The notes under the pieces are model-generated. The model had not been told where the DNA came from. It did no database searches and was given only the letters and a program-made list of their open reading frames with translations. Source: Schumannella sp. 10F1B-5-1 (GTDB lineage Bacteria; Actinomycetota; Actinomycetes; Actinomycetales; Microbacteriaceae). Taken from it: a stretch of DNA of 64,000 nt. Shown piece after piece: positions 1 through 7,689 of the stretch; the stretch's first letter is position 1, and every line of letters starts with the position of its first letter. The stretch is from the NCBI RefSeq assembly GCF_006517535.1, contig NZ_VHQH01000036.1, positions 467,577-531,576 of the forward strand, written 5' to 3'. Both the position numbers and the translations under genes were made by a program.

Positions 1-1
1 C

Positions 2-61
2 GTCAATGACGAGGAGGCCAAGGAGCTGCACGACGCCCTCGCGGCGGTCGTGTCGGCCTAG
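2..61 (+). CDS. C-terminal end of a DUF3117-like small protein (partial)
   Basis: Only the last 19 codons are present, ending in TAG at 59-61, and the gene begins before the window. The tail (VNDEEAKELHDALAAVVSA) resembles, from memory, the C-terminus of the roughly 55-residue actinobacterial DUF3117 family, which often lies beside glycogen-synthesis and O-methyltransferase genes. The methyltransferase next door fits this. Function is unknown. The family assignment is a recollection from a short tail. Confidence 0.55.
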   Translation, partial: VNDEEAKELHDALAAVVSA

Positions 62-73
62 CTCCAGCTCACG

Positions 74-96
74 GCCCGGCGGCGCGTCCGCCGGGC
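74..96. terminator. Hairpin between convergent genes
   Basis: A perfect 9-bp stem (GCCCGGCGG at 74-82, CCGCCGGGC at 88-96) with a 5-base loop lies between the end of the first gene and the end of the methyltransferase. It has no clear T-tract, so it is a likely but unproven bidirectional terminator. Confidence 0.5.
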
Positions 97-153
97 TTCG
101 CTCGGTGCCCCGGATACCGAGCAGGCCGACGCAGACGGTCGACCGCCCGGCGC

Positions 154-786
154 TCAGGCGCCGGTCGGAACCAGCTGCAGAAGCCCGTCACCCGCGGTGC
201 TCAGCGCCGCGGTGACCGCGGGGGACTCCGCGACCGTCGAGAGAAGCGCACGGTAGTCGGCGACGGCTCCGTCACGCTGAGCGGGATCGGCGACGCGCCC
301 ACGCCACAGTGCGTGCGGCACGGCGACGATCCCGCCCGGGCGGACGAGTCGCAGGCCGTGCTCGACGTAGGCCAGCACATTGGCCGGGTCGGCGTCGACG
401 AGCACGAGGTCGTAGGCGCGGTCGTTCATGCGCGGCAGCACGTCGAGCGCGCGGCCGCCGATCAGACGCACCTGCGTGGCCGGGTGGCCGGCGTCGGCGA
501 AGACCGTGCGGGCCGCCTCGTGGTACTCGGCCTCGGTGTCGATCGAGGTGAGGGCCGCGTTCGGGGCCCCGCGCAGCATCCACAGACCGCTGACGCCGAA
601 TCCGGTGCCGATCTCGACGATCGACTGCGCGCCGACGGCGGCGGCGAGCACCGAGAGCTGCGCTCCGACGGCGGGGGAGACGGCCTCGACGCCGTGCTCG
701 AGCGAGCTGCGGCGGGCCGCCTGGGCGGCTTCCGGCTCGTCGACGAACTCCTCCGCGAACTTCCAGGAGAGATCTCGATCGGCCAT
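154..786 (-). CDS. O-methyltransferase (class I, SAM-dependent)
   Basis: A 210-residue protein in the size range of caffeoyl-CoA/catechol O-methyltransferase-like enzymes. The SAM-binding motif I is clear (VEIGTGFGVSGLW near residue 57), followed by an acidic position in SIDTEAE and by LVLVDAD at motif II. The substrate cannot be read from sequence. It is divergent from tatB with 63 bp between the starts. A purine-rich AAAGGGG lies just upstream of the ATG. Mycobacteria carry a related methyltransferase close to sigE and tatB, so the neighbourhood is conserved. Confidence 0.85.
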   Translation of the reverse strand: MADRDLSWKFAEEFVDEPEAAQAARRSSLEHGVEAVSPAVGAQLSVLAAAVGAQSIVEIGTGFGVSGLWMLRGAPNAALTSIDTEAEYHEAARTVFADAGHPATQVRLIGGRALDVLPRMNDRAYDLVLVDADPANVLAYVEHGLRLVRPGGIVAVPHALWRGRVADPAQRDGAVADYRALLSTVAESPAVTAALSTAGDGLLQLVPTGA

Positions 787-837
787 GGTGCGCCCCTTTC
801 CGCCGCAACACTACGGGGCATCCCGTGGCAGGCGACG

Positions 838-843
838 TATCCT
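838..843 (+). promoter_or_regulatory. -10 hexamer TATCCT for leaderless tatB
   Basis: Six bases separate the hexamer from GTG 850, which places transcription start at or near the start codon and supports that start. Confidence 0.55.
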
Positions 844-849
844 GTCGGG

Positions 850-1281
850 GTGTCCCTCGGGTTGACCTTCGACAAGCTGCTGATCATCCTCGTGATCGCG
901 GTCTTCCTCATCGGTCCCGAGCGCCTGCCGCACTACGCCGCCCAGCTCGCCCGACTCGCGCGCGGCGTGCGCGACATGGCCAACGGCGCCCGGGATCGCA
1001 TGCGCGAGGAGATGGGCCCCGAGTTCGACGACATCGAGTGGTCGAAGCTCGACCCGCGGCAGTACGACCCCCGGCGCATCATCCGCGACGCGCTGACCGA
1101 GGATGCGCCCGGCGGCGCCGCGACGGCCGCGGCGGGTGCGGGAGCGGGAGCGGCGGCGGCAGCGGGCACGGCGTCCGCCCCGGCCGGCGAGCGGCCGCGC
1201 TACATCGAGTCGGCCTACGACCAGCGCCTGCGCAAGCAGGGCAAGGGGCGCCCGGCGCCCTTCGACAGCGAAGCGACCTGA
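850..1281 (+). CDS. tatB: Sec-independent protein translocase subunit TatB
   Basis: A 143-residue protein. TatB works with TatC as the receptor for twin-arginine precursors in the cytoplasmic membrane. One N-terminal transmembrane helix (residues 8-22, LLIILVIAVFLIGPERLP) ends in the Gly-Pro hinge typical of TatA/B. It is followed by an amphipathic helix and a charged region, an Ala/Gly-rich linker near residues 95-118 and a basic tail. GTG 850 is chosen because the upstream extension is not TatB-like and a -10 hexamer sits six bases before it. A Tat substrate, the NgcE-like lipoprotein, is encoded 3 kb away. Confidence 0.9.
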   Translation: MSLGLTFDKLLIILVIAVFLIGPERLPHYAAQLARLARGVRDMANGARDRMREEMGPEFDDIEWSKLDPRQYDPRRIIRDALTEDAPGGAATAAAGAGAGAAAAAGTASAPAGERPRYIESAYDQRLRKQGKGRPAPFDSEAT

Positions 1282-1318
1282 GCGCGGCGTCCGCCTCGGC
1301 GAAGTCGCCGATCACCGA

Positions 1319-1399
1319 ACCATCTCAAGGAGTTGCTGTAACCCCTGAGGCTGGTGTTGCTCGTCTGCCACAGGAGTGACAGCAACTCCTTGAGACGGT
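1319..1399. repeat. 81-nt long imperfect palindrome
   Basis: TCTCAAGGAGTTGCTGT (1323-1339) is matched by its exact reverse complement at 1379-1395. Pairing continues outward with ACC/GGT (1319-1321 and 1397-1399) across one mismatch, and inward through several short paired blocks (1341-1351 with 1367-1377). The element lies between the convergent ends of tatB and the kinase gene. It could be a bidirectional terminator or a copy of a dispersed palindromic element. There is no T-tract, and no second copy was noticed in the window. Confidence 0.85.
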
Positions 1400-1418
1400 C
1401 AGATCAGGTGTCGGCCGT

Positions 1419-2423
1419 TCAGCGCAGAGCGGCGAGCGTCGAGTGGATGCGACCCCACACCTCGGTGTCGACGGGCAGCCCGGCGTGCGCGAGCGCGAGA
1501 ACGCCCGAGCCGACCGCGCCGTCGGGAACGGACACGAACTCGGCGCCCTCGGGCAGTGCGGCGCGCAGCGCGTCGGCGACGATCGGCTGGTGCGCGAGCA
1601 CGCTGCCGCCGAGCACGATCGGCCCCGGATGCTCGACATCGAGCACGGCCACGAGCGACCGCGCGAGCCCCGCGGCCGCGGACGTGACGATCTCGCGCGC
1701 GACCGGGTCGCCCGCGGTCGCGGCGTCGGACACGACGCGGGCGCAGCGCGCGAGCGCGACCGGCCGCTCGGCGTAGACCCGGTCGAGCAGGCTCGCGAGC
1801 AGGCGCGGTCTCCGGTGCCCGTCGCGGTCGTCGGGTTCGGGCGGCACGGGCACGTCGAGCTCGGCCAGGATGCCCGGAGTGATCGCCGTCGCGGGGCCGC
1901 GTCCGTCGAGCTGCGCGGCGGCGGCGCGGGCGCCCGCGAGGCCGAGCTGGAATCCGCTGCCGTCGTCGCCGAGAAGCCAGCCGAGCCCGTCGGCGACGGC
2001 GGCGATGCGCCGATCGCGCACCTGCGCCGCGATCGCGCCCGTGCCGGCGACGACGGCGTAGCCGACCTCGGCGAGCGTGCCCGACAGGTAGCCGGCGACC
2101 AGGTCCGCTTCGATCACGACGGTGCCGCCGACGCCCGCCTCGGCCAGCGGGCGGGACAGCCATGTGGCATCGGCCCCGCTCGCGCCGGCGAGCGCGACGG
2201 CGAGCGTGCGCGGCGCATCCCGGGGCACGCCGGCGGTGTCGAGCGCGCGCACCACGGCCTCGGTGATCGCGAGGGCGGCGTGGTCGGCGCCGACGGCGGT
2301 GCGATTGCCGCTGCCCGCGACGGCGTAGCCGAGGCACGCGCCGTGCGCGTCGAGCACGACGGCCCGCGTCGAGGAGCCGCCGCCGTCGACGCCGACGACG
2401 ATCTCGGAATGTCTCGTTTTCAT
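1419..2423 (-). CDS. BadF/BadG/BcrA/BcrD-type kinase, probable N-acetylglucosamine kinase
   Basis: A 334-residue member of the ASKHA sugar-kinase fold. The phosphate-1 loop is GVDGGGSSTRAVV near the N-terminus, phosphate-2 is AGTGAIA near residue 116, and LGDDGSGFQLG fits GlcNAc kinases of this family. It probably phosphorylates an amino sugar (GlcNAc or a muropeptide sugar) in the cytosol. It is divergent from the RpiR regulator and adjoins the NgcEFG-like transporter, which supports that substrate. The start is ATG 2423, giving MKTRHSEIVVGVDGG. A dyad at 2455-2469 lies between the two starts. Confidence 0.8.
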   Translation of the reverse strand: MKTRHSEIVVGVDGGGSSTRAVVLDAHGACLGYAVAGSGNRTAVGADHAALAITEAVVRALDTAGVPRDAPRTLAVALAGASGADATWLSRPLAEAGVGGTVVIEADLVAGYLSGTLAEVGYAVVAGTGAIAAQVRDRRIAAVADGLGWLLGDDGSGFQLGLAGARAAAAQLDGRGPATAITPGILAELDVPVPPEPDDRDGHRRPRLLASLLDRVYAERPVALARCARVVSDAATAGDPVAREIVTSAAAGLARSLVAVLDVEHPGPIVLGGSVLAHQPIVADALRAALPEGAEFVSVPDGAVGSGVLALAHAGLPVDTEVWGRIHSTLAALR

Positions 2424-2454
2424 AACGGCGTCTGGACTCCGACCCTCGGGGTGC

Positions 2455-2469
2455 TGAAAATGTCTTTCA
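2455..2469. promoter_or_regulatory. Candidate RpiR/MurR operator
   Basis: The dyad TGAAA-ATGTC-TTTCA is centred in the 79-bp gap between the divergent kinase and regulator genes. RpiR-family regulators commonly bind spaced inverted repeats in such gaps. Binding here is inferred. Confidence 0.5.
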
Positions 2470-2502
2470 ACCCGGAACCCGACACCATGTAAGGGATTTT
2501 TG

Positions 2503-3528
2503 ATGGCACGTGCGGAGACGCTGGAGAACGGCTTCCGCGCGGCCGCCCGGATCCGGGCCAATCTGCCACAGATGTCCGCCGCCATGGCGAAGATCGGCGA
2601 TCTCGTGCTCGCCGACCCGCAGGGCTCGCTCGAGCTCTCGATCACCGAGCTCGCCGAGCGCGCCGGCACCTCCGCCGCGACCGTCACCCGCTTCTGCCGG
2701 CTGCTCGGCTATCCGGGCTTCGCGCAGTTCCGCCTCGGGCTGGCCGCCGACGGCGCCGGCGAGGAGGCGCACGAGACCTGGAAGGTCGACATCGGCCGCC
2801 AGTTCGCCCCCGAGGACTCGCCGACGGACGTGCTGCGCACGCTGCTCTCGGTGCAGACCCGCGCGCTCGAGGCCACCGCATCCCTCATCGACCTCGAGCT
2901 CGTGCACTCGATCGCGCAGAGCATCTGGGCCTCGCGCCACCTCGACATCTACGGCGTCGGCGGCAGCTGGGCCGTCGCCAATGAGCTGCAGAGCCGGCTC
3001 TACCGCATCGGCATCGCCTGCCATGCGTGGGGCGAGCCGCACAGCGGCCTGGTCAGCGCCGAGTTCCAGGACGACGACTGCGTCGCGATCGGCATCTCGA
3101 CCAGCGGCCGCACGGGCGAGACCGTCGACATGCTCGCCCTCGCCGCCGCGAGCGGCGCCCGCACGGTCGCCATCACGAGCGACCGCGACTCGCCCCTCGC
3201 GCGCGTCGCCGACGCCTGCATCACGACCGCGAGCCCCGAGGCCTACCTGCAGCCCACCGATCTGTCGGCGCGGCCCTCGCAGCTGCTCGTTCTCGACCTG
3301 ATCTACCTGCTCGTCGCCCAGCAGGACTTCACCGCGACCGCGACCCGGCTCACCCGCTCGCGTCTGGCCGTCTCGGGGCACCGACGTGCCGCGTCCGGCC
3401 CGCGCGGGGCCCGCACGGCTCGGATCGGCGGCGGCGCGACGGCCGCGACCACGGCCTCGGCGACGGCGCCCACGACCACCACCGCGGCCCCCGCCGCGAC
3501 CGTCACCTCCGGAAGGACCCCCGCATGA
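2503..3528 (+). CDS. MurR/RpiR family transcriptional regulator
   Basis: A 341-residue protein. It has an N-terminal HTH_6 domain (residues 1-80, with ITELAERAGTSAATVTRFCRLLGYPGF as the helix-turn-helix). A SIS sugar-phosphate-binding domain covers roughly residues 120-265 and includes GVGGSW and the GISTSGRTGET phosphosugar loop. The last 50 residues are Ala/Thr-rich and low in complexity, which is unusual. ATG 2503 is preceded by AAGGG. It overlaps the SIS gene by 4 bp (ATGA) and probably controls the kinase, SIS and transport genes in response to an amino-sugar phosphate. Confidence 0.9.
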   Translation: MARAETLENGFRAAARIRANLPQMSAAMAKIGDLVLADPQGSLELSITELAERAGTSAATVTRFCRLLGYPGFAQFRLGLAADGAGEEAHETWKVDIGRQFAPEDSPTDVLRTLLSVQTRALEATASLIDLELVHSIAQSIWASRHLDIYGVGGSWAVANELQSRLYRIGIACHAWGEPHSGLVSAEFQDDDCVAIGISTSGRTGETVDMLALAAASGARTVAITSDRDSPLARVADACITTASPEAYLQPTDLSARPSQLLVLDLIYLLVAQQDFTATATRLTRSRLAVSGHRRAASGPRGARTARIGGGATAATTASATAPTTTTAAPAATVTSGRTPA

Positions 3529-4280
3529 CCGACAGCGCCCACGCCTACCTCGATCAGGTCGTCCCTCGGCTGCAGAAGCTGACCGAGCTGGCCTCCTCGG
3601 GCGGACTCGACGCGGCCGTCGACCTGCTGGTCGCGGCCGTCGAGAAGGGCGCGGTCGTACAGTCGTTCGGCACCGGGCACTCGCAGGCCTTCGTGATGGA
3701 GCTCTCCGGACGCGCCGGCGGCCTCATCCCGACCAGCGGCATCTACCTGCGCGACGTGCTCACGGTCGGCGACCGCGACCGCTCGCAGCTCACCGGCGGC
3801 GAGCTCGAGCGCGACCCGAGCGTCGTCGACGACCTGTTCTCGGTCTCGACCATCGGGCCCGACGACGTCTTCGTGATCGCCTCGAACTCCGGCGTCAACG
3901 GCTCGATCGTCGGCGTCGCCCTCGAGGCGAAGCGCCGCGGTCACCCCGTGATCGCCGTCACGAGCCTCGAGCACACCAACGCCGTCGAGCCCAAGCACCC
4001 CAGCGGCCAGCGCCTCAGCGAGATCGCGGACGTCGTGATCGACAACCTCGCCCCCTACGGCGACACGACCATGGAGATCGAGGGCGGCATCGGCGTCGGC
4101 GCCGTCTCGTCGATCACCGCGGCCCTCGTCGCCCAGCTGCTGACCATCGCCGTCGCCGAGCGCATCGCCGCCACCGGCACGACGCCCCCTGTGTACATCT
4201 CCGCCAACATCCCCGGAGGTGATGAGCACAACCGAGCGCTGGAGGACCGCTACCGCGGCCGCATCCGCCGTTCGGCCTGA
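3525..4280 (+). CDS. SIS-domain protein (UPF0309-like, probable phosphosugar isomerase or binding protein)
   Basis: A 251-residue single SIS domain. VVQSFGTGHSQAF near residue 43 is the nucleotide/sugar-phosphate loop, and VIASNSGVNGSIV near residue 116 is the second SIS loop. The length and the N-terminal helical segment match the UPF0309 group, whose reaction is not firmly assigned. Co-transcription with an RpiR regulator and an NgcE-type transporter suggests handling of an N-acetylated amino-sugar phosphate. The start ATG overlaps the regulator stop and is preceded by GGAAGG. Confidence 0.8.
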   Translation: MTDSAHAYLDQVVPRLQKLTELASSGGLDAAVDLLVAAVEKGAVVQSFGTGHSQAFVMELSGRAGGLIPTSGIYLRDVLTVGDRDRSQLTGGELERDPSVVDDLFSVSTIGPDDVFVIASNSGVNGSIVGVALEAKRRGHPVIAVTSLEHTNAVEPKHPSGQRLSEIADVVIDNLAPYGDTTMEIEGGIGVGAVSSITAALVAQLLTIAVAERIAATGTTPPVYISANIPGGDEHNRALEDRYRGRIRRSA

Positions 4281-4324
4281 CCGTTCCACATCCCCCACCA
4301 CACCTGGAAGGTAGGCACCACCGC

Positions 4325-5722
4325 ATGTCACTGCAGACCGCGCCGCTCGATCGGCGCAACTTCCTCCGCGCGGCATTCGCCGGCGCGGTGGCCATCCCGC
4401 TCGGCGTCAGCCTCGCGTCGTGCTCCACCGGAGGCGGCGGAGCGACCGGCAAGGTCACCGCCAAGAACCCCTTCGGCCTGGCCGACAACACCACGGTGGA
4501 TGCCGTGATCTTCAAGGGCGGCTACGGCACCGACTACGTCGACTTCGCCGGCAAGCTGCTCAGCAAGGAGCACGCGGGCTCGAGCGTCAAGGTCACCGCC
4601 TCGACGACCATCGCGAGCCAGCTGCAGCCCCGCTTCGTCGGCGGCAACCCGCCGGATCTCGTCGACAACTCCGGTGCCCAGTCGATCGGCTTCAACTCGA
4701 TCCTCGATCAGCTCGAGGACCTGCAGGACGTGCTCGACGCCAACAACCTCGAGGGCACCAAGATCAGCGACACGCTGTATCCGGGCGTGCTGACCCCGGG
4801 CGAGTTCGACGGCGAGCTCAAGGCCCTCAACTACGTGCTGACGCTCTACGCGGTCTGGTACTCGGGCTCGCTGTTCGAGAAGAACGGCTGGACCCCGCCG
4901 ACCACCTGGGATGAGGCCTACGAGCTCGGCGGCCAGGCCAAGGCCGCGGGCAAGTACCTCTTCGTCTGGGGCAAGGAGGCGGCGACCTACTACCAGACCC
5001 TCGCGATCGACTCGGCGATCAAGGAGGGCGGCGACGACGTACGCCTCGCCCTCGACAACCTCGAAGAGGGCTGCTGGTCGTCCGACCCGATGCAGAAGGT
5101 GCTGACGTCGCTGAAGAAGATCATCGACGCGGGCTACTTCAAGCCGGGCGGCTCGGGAACGCAGTTCACGGCGGCGCAGGCGCAGTGGTCGAACGACCAG
5201 TCGGCGCTGCTCTACCCCTCGGGGTCGTGGATCGAGAACGAGATGAAGAGCCAGACGGTCGACGGCTTCGACATGAAGGGCGTGCCGGAGTTCACCGTCT
5301 CGACCTCGTCGTCGCTGCCGCAGACCGCGCTGCGCTCCACCGCGGGCGAGCCGTTCATCGTGCCGTCGAAGGCGAAGAGCGTCGCCGGCGGCAAGGAGGT
5401 GCTGCGCATCATGCTGTCGAAGGAGGCCGCGACCAACTTCGCCAAGACGCGTCTCGCGCCCACCATCGTCAAGGACACGGTTCCGGATGACGCCTTCGGC
5501 TCGACCGCCCTGGCATCCCAGATCGAGATGCTCAACGGCGCCGGATCCGACACCTTCACCTTCACCTTCGTCGACAACTACGGCACCAACCAGGACCAGC
5601 TGGTGCTGTGGAACGCGTTCCTCGACGGCAAGTCGAGCGTGAACGAGCTCACCGACGGTCTGCAGAAGATCTCGGACAAGGTGCGCGACGACGACTCGAT
5701 CAAGAAGATCAAGGTCACGTGA
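4325..5722 (+). CDS. ngcE: NgcE-like N-acetylglucosamine/diacetylchitobiose-binding lipoprotein
   Basis: A 465-residue extracytoplasmic solute-binding protein. The N-terminus has a twin-arginine motif (DRRNFLR, residues 9-15) and then a hydrophobic stretch ending in the lipobox LASC with Cys33. It should therefore leave through Tat folded and be lipid-anchored. The body matches the actinobacterial NgcE family, notably NPFGLADNTTVDAV and FKGGYGTDYVDF after the linker. The start ATG 4325 has GGAAGG upstream. It leads an E-F-G transporter set without its own ATPase. Confidence 0.85.
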   Translation: MSLQTAPLDRRNFLRAAFAGAVAIPLGVSLASCSTGGGGATGKVTAKNPFGLADNTTVDAVIFKGGYGTDYVDFAGKLLSKEHAGSSVKVTASTTIASQLQPRFVGGNPPDLVDNSGAQSIGFNSILDQLEDLQDVLDANNLEGTKISDTLYPGVLTPGEFDGELKALNYVLTLYAVWYSGSLFEKNGWTPPTTWDEAYELGGQAKAAGKYLFVWGKEAATYYQTLAIDSAIKEGGDDVRLALDNLEEGCWSSDPMQKVLTSLKKIIDAGYFKPGGSGTQFTAAQAQWSNDQSALLYPSGSWIENEMKSQTVDGFDMKGVPEFTVSTSSSLPQTALRSTAGEPFIVPSKAKSVAGGKEVLRIMLSKEAATNFAKTRLAPTIVKDTVPDDAFGSTALASQIEMLNGAGSDTFTFTFVDNYGTNQDQLVLWNAFLDGKSSVNELTDGLQKISDKVRDDDSIKKIKVT

Positions 5723-6732
5723 GTCTCGCCGGCAGCAGCGATGTCGCCGGCGCACTCGCAGCCGCGCCCGGCGGGGGCCTGAAGAGTCCCCGCCGGCGCC
5801 GCGGTGGACGACGCTGGACCTTCGACCGCATCAGTCTCTTCGTCGTCTTCCTCGGGATCCCGCTGGCGATCTTCCTCGTCTTCGTGATCTCGCCCTTCGT
5901 GCAGGCGATCTTCTACGCGTTCACCAACTGGAACGGCTTCTCGTCCGACTTCCAGATCATCGGCTTCGGCAACTTCGTGAAGCTGTTCGGCGACGACATC
6001 GTCATGACGGCGTTCCTCAACAACGTCATCCTGGCGCTCGTCGTGCCGCTCGCGACGATCGTGATCGCCCTGGCGTTCGCGAGCGCGATCACGGTGGGCG
6101 GGCCGAGCCTGGGACCGATCCGCGGCATCCGCGGCTCGAGCTTCTACCGCGTCGTCTCGTTCTTCCCCTACGTCATCCCGGCGATCGTGATCGGCATCGT
6201 GTGGGCGGGCGTCTTCGATCCCTCGCACGGCATCCTCAACGCGCTGCTCAGCGTGCTCGGCCTGCCCTTCGAGTCCTTCGCCTGGCTGGGCGAGGAGTCG
6301 ACCGCCCGCTGGTGCCTGATCTTCCTCATGGTGTGGAGCTTCGTCGGCTTCTACATGGTGCTGTTCGTTGCCGCGATCAAGAGCGTGCCCTCGGAGACCT
6401 ACGAGGCGGCCCGACTGGATGGCGCGGGCCGGTTCCGCATGACCATGTCGATCACGCTCCCCGCGATCCGCGACAACGTGCAGACCGCCTACATCTACCT
6501 CGGCATCACGGCGCTCGACGGCTACGTCTACGCCACCGGGCTGACGCCCGGCGGCGGGCCGAGCAACACGACTCTCGTCGTGCCGCAGAAGATCCTGCAG
6601 AACCTGTTCACGAACGGGCAGGCGTCGTACGCGAGTGCGATGGGCGTCGCCCTATCGCTCGTGACGCTGCTGTTCGCGGTGGTCGTGTTCGCGATCGCCC
6701 GCATCGCCCGCGGAAAGGACGACCCCCGATGA
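5719..6732 (+). CDS. ngcF: Sugar ABC transporter permease, NgcF-like
   Basis: A 337-residue MalF-type permease with about six transmembrane segments; the first spans residues 38-60. The EAA loop that docks the ATPase is present (SETYEAARLDGAGRFRMTMSI). GTG 5719 overlaps the ngcE stop (GTGA), showing translational coupling. The N-terminus carries a basic stretch, LKSPRRRRGGRRW, before the first helix. Together with ngcG it forms the membrane pore for the amino sugar delivered by NgcE. Confidence 0.85.
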   Translation: MSLAGSSDVAGALAAAPGGGLKSPRRRRGGRRWTFDRISLFVVFLGIPLAIFLVFVISPFVQAIFYAFTNWNGFSSDFQIIGFGNFVKLFGDDIVMTAFLNNVILALVVPLATIVIALAFASAITVGGPSLGPIRGIRGSSFYRVVSFFPYVIPAIVIGIVWAGVFDPSHGILNALLSVLGLPFESFAWLGEESTARWCLIFLMVWSFVGFYMVLFVAAIKSVPSETYEAARLDGAGRFRMTMSITLPAIRDNVQTAYIYLGITALDGYVYATGLTPGGGPSNTTLVVPQKILQNLFTNGQASYASAMGVALSLVTLLFAVVVFAIARIARGKDDPR

Positions 6733-7628
6733 CCGCCGTCTCCGCATCCCGGGCGTCGACGACCTCGACGGCGCCGACCGCACCGCGCCGGGCCCGCGTG
6801 GCCCCGGCCGACCGCGTTCCCGCCGTGATCTGGCACATCCTGCTGATCATCTGGTCGGCGATCGTCGTGCTGCCGCTGCTGTGGACGCTCATGACGTCGT
6901 TCAAGACGACGAAGGAGATCTTCGCCTCGCCGTTCTCGCTGCCGGCGGAGTTCAGCTTCGACAACTACGTGAGCGCCTGGACCTCGGCGGGCATCGGGGC
7001 GGCGTTCCTGCAGACGATCCTCGTGGTCGGCTCGGCGCTCGTGCTCGTCATGCTGCTCGGGGCGATGTGCGCCTACATTCTGGCTCGGTTCGAGTTCCCG
7101 GGGAACAAGATCATCTACTACCTGATGATGGCAGGGCTGACCTTCCCGATCTTCCTGGCGATCGTGCCGCTCTTCTTCACCCTGCAGGGCTTCGGGCTGC
7201 TCAACACGACGCCGGGCCTGATCCTGACCTATGTCGCGTTCGCGCTGCCGTTCACGGTGTTCTTCCTCTACTCCTTCTTCAAGACCCTGCCCGACGAGAT
7301 CGCCGAGGCGGCCGCGGTCGACGGAGCGAGCGAATGGCGCATCTTCTTCTCGGTCATGCTGCCGATGGCGCGCCCCGGGCTGGCCTCGGTCGCGATCTTC
7401 AACTTCCTCGGGCTGTGGAACCAGTTCCTGCTGCCGCAGGCGCTGAACCCCGCGAACGTGCCGGTGCTCTCGCAGGCCATGGCGAGCTTCAACTCGACGG
7501 CCGGCTACGAGGTGAACTTCGGCGCCCTGTTCGCGGGCGTGATCATCACGATCGCCCCGGTGCTCGTGGTGTACCTGATCTTCCAGCGTCAGCTGCAGGG
7601 GTCGGTGTCGCAGGGGACGATGAAGTAG
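6729..7628 (+). CDS. ngcG: Sugar ABC transporter permease, NgcG-like
   Basis: A 299-residue MalG-type permease with an N-terminal Ala/Thr/Arg-rich tail of about 30 residues and then six predicted membrane helices. The EAA loop is clear (PDEIAEAAAVDGASEWRIFFSVMLPMARPG). ATG 6729 overlaps the ngcF stop by 4 bp. No ATP-binding gene follows, and the operon ends at a strong hairpin. In Streptomyces the same NgcEFG layout relies on the shared ATPase MsiK, and the same is inferred here. Confidence 0.85.
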   Translation: MTAVSASRASTTSTAPTAPRRARVAPADRVPAVIWHILLIIWSAIVVLPLLWTLMTSFKTTKEIFASPFSLPAEFSFDNYVSAWTSAGIGAAFLQTILVVGSALVLVMLLGAMCAYILARFEFPGNKIIYYLMMAGLTFPIFLAIVPLFFTLQGFGLLNTTPGLILTYVAFALPFTVFFLYSFFKTLPDEIAEAAAVDGASEWRIFFSVMLPMARPGLASVAIFNFLGLWNQFLLPQALNPANVPVLSQAMASFNSTAGYEVNFGALFAGVIITIAPVLVVYLIFQRQLQGSVSQGTMK

Positions 7629-7635
7629 GTCGAGC

Positions 7636-7662
7636 GAGGTGGATGCGCGGCGCATCCACCTC
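7636..7662. terminator. Bidirectional terminator after ngcG
   Basis: A perfect 12-bp stem (GAGGTGGATGCG at 7636-7647, CGCATCCACCTC at 7651-7662) with a 3-base loop sits between the convergent ngcG and LysR genes. It lacks a T-tract. The stem is built from the locally frequent GGATGC word. Confidence 0.7.
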
Positions 7663-7689
7663 GGCGGCGCCACGCCGTCTCGGATCCGC

